A stretch of DNA of 31,776 bases from positions 1-31,776 of the forward strand of contig CAVBFD010000028.1 of assembly GCA_963594655.1 (NCBI GenBank). The letters run 5' to 3'. Below are positions 31,265 to 31,776 of the stretch, piece after piece. Below the pieces are notes generated by a model that saw only the letters and a program-made list of their open reading frames with translations, ran no database searches and was not told the origin of the DNA. The DNA comes from Colivivens sp963594655 (GTDB lineage: Bacteria > Bacteroidota > Bacteroidia > Bacteroidales > Bacteroidaceae). Position numbers and translations under genes: made by a program. How positions within the stretch are numbered: position 1 is the first letter of the stretch; the number at the start of each line of letters is the position of its first letter.

Positions 31265-31776
31265 TTATTGTTCTTTGGTGGGGCGGATGGAGGAGCCGTA
31301 GCTTCTCCCTGTGCCGGAGTGTGCCGTAACTAAGGAATATGCGCTAAAGTTCAAGAGTCCACCCTGCCATTTGGCACTACTTTCACCAGTAACCGTAGGT
31401 ACCGCTGTCCAGTACCTGCCATCGTCTTGCCAAGAACCATCGTAGTAACGATAGCCCAAATAACCGAAAAAGATAGTGCTGGTCCATGTAGATGTACCGC
31501 TGGTACCAAAATCCATACCGTAGTGATCTGCGGATGAACTCCATTTGCCGTAGATGTCTGTACCTGAAGCAGAATTCGTATCTCCGTCTTTTGTGAATCC
31601 TGTGAACGCTCTGCCTGGCGGCACGGTGAAGCCTACTGGACACGGGTCATATATGGTCTTAACCACGGTCTTGTCGTGGGAACCAATAATATCCGTTGTG
31701 TTGTCAGCACTCCACAGGTTGTAGTAGGCATTGTCGCCAACCCCGGAATAGTCATCAACAGTATAAGTATATGTGC
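31265..31776 (-). CDS. FISUMP/fimbrillin-like surface protein, C-terminal part (5' end beyond window)
   Basis: The frame is open to the window edge; the visible 170 codons carry WSADNTTDIIGSHDKTV, then IYDPCPVGFTVPPGRAFTGF, repeated Tyr/Gly/Ser-rich strands (FFGYLGYRYYDGSWQDDGRY) and end GSSIRPTKEQ. 'YDPCP.GF.VP...AF..F' and a final 'S.RP..E' are hallmarks of the Fibrobacter succinogenes major paralogous (FISUMP) domain found at the C-terminus of Bacteroidetes fimbrillin-like lipoproteins. The Met at 31666 sometimes taken as start is a GTG inside the domain. Cell-surface location is inferred. The upstream domains are unknown. Confidence 0.75.
   Translation of the reverse strand, partial: TYTYTVDDYSGVGDNAYYNLWSADNTTDIIGSHDKTVVKTIYDPCPVGFTVPPGRAFTGFTKDGDTNSASGTDIYGKWSSSADHYGMDFGTSGTSTWTSTIFFGYLGYRYYDGSWQDDGRYWTAVPTVTGESSAKWQGGLLNFSAYSLVTAHSGTGRSYGSSIRPTKEQ

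Noticed and set aside
31107..31301. A 64-codon open frame on the plus strand
   Set aside because: It has no promoter or family features and runs through the long hairpin and into the antisense of the FISUMP-type gene.

Overview
The window looks like a piece of a Bacteroidales chromosome, most probably Prevotellaceae or a close relative. I base this on repeated Bacteroidetes-type -7 boxes (TAnnTTTG) placed 15-45 nt before start codons, on weak or absent Shine-Dalgarno sequences, on families largely confined to this phylum (DUF2851, DUF4294, DUF4954, glycine-lipid acyltransferases, FISUMP/fimbrillin-like surface protein), and on secreted proteins carrying the short 'xVDSITF' module common in Prevotella. 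The core genes look GC-balanced. The short accessory stretches (about 17.16-18.0 kb and 29.96-31.2 kb) look more AT-rich by eye.

Layout. (1) 1-7.8 kb is housekeeping: the 3' part of hisS, a convergent DUF2851 gene, then dapB-lepB, which converge on a pyrH-metG operon across a perfect 16-bp terminator stem. (2) 7.8-12.1 kb is a minus-strand four-gene operon: a VTC-domain polyphosphate polymerase, a DUF4956 membrane protein fused in frame to a signal peptide plus outer-membrane barrel, a small secreted dockerin-repeat protein, and a secreted beta-helix protein of the Cthe_2159/DUF4353 type. (3) 12.2-17.2 kb holds hflX overlapping a DUF4954 beta-helix gene, then a pair of acyltransferases matching the glycine-lipid (GlsA/GlsB) system. 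(4) 17.2-18.0 kb is a small graveyard: an intact antitoxin-like gene, a PIN toxin with its centre deleted in frame, and a deleted copy of a DUF3791 gene. (5) 18.0-24.6 kb is a recN / pseudo-protease-TPR / cysE / THUMP methyltransferase operon and a DUF4294 gene. (6) 24.7-27.3 kb is a three-gene FKBP prolyl isomerase operon whose products are predicted for cytoplasm, lipoprotein and periplasm. (7) 27.4-28.4 kb has a zinc-less sirtuin and tRNA-Leu(CAA). (8) 28.4-31.8 kb is accessory: an AAA-ATPase/PD-(D/E)XK protein, a tightly overlapped three-gene DUF3791-DUF3990-small protein cassette, a large nested hairpin, and the 3' end of a FISUMP-type surface protein gene.

The two best candidates for undescribed biology are the VTC/DUF4956-barrel/dockerin/beta-helix operon, which looks like a polyphosphate- or polyanion-linked envelope system spanning both membranes, and the DUF3791-DUF3990-small-protein cassette, which has the layout of a three-component toxin-antitoxin system and has a decayed relative of one component 13 kb away in the same window. 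All assignments come from reading the sequence by eye; no database search or alignment was run.
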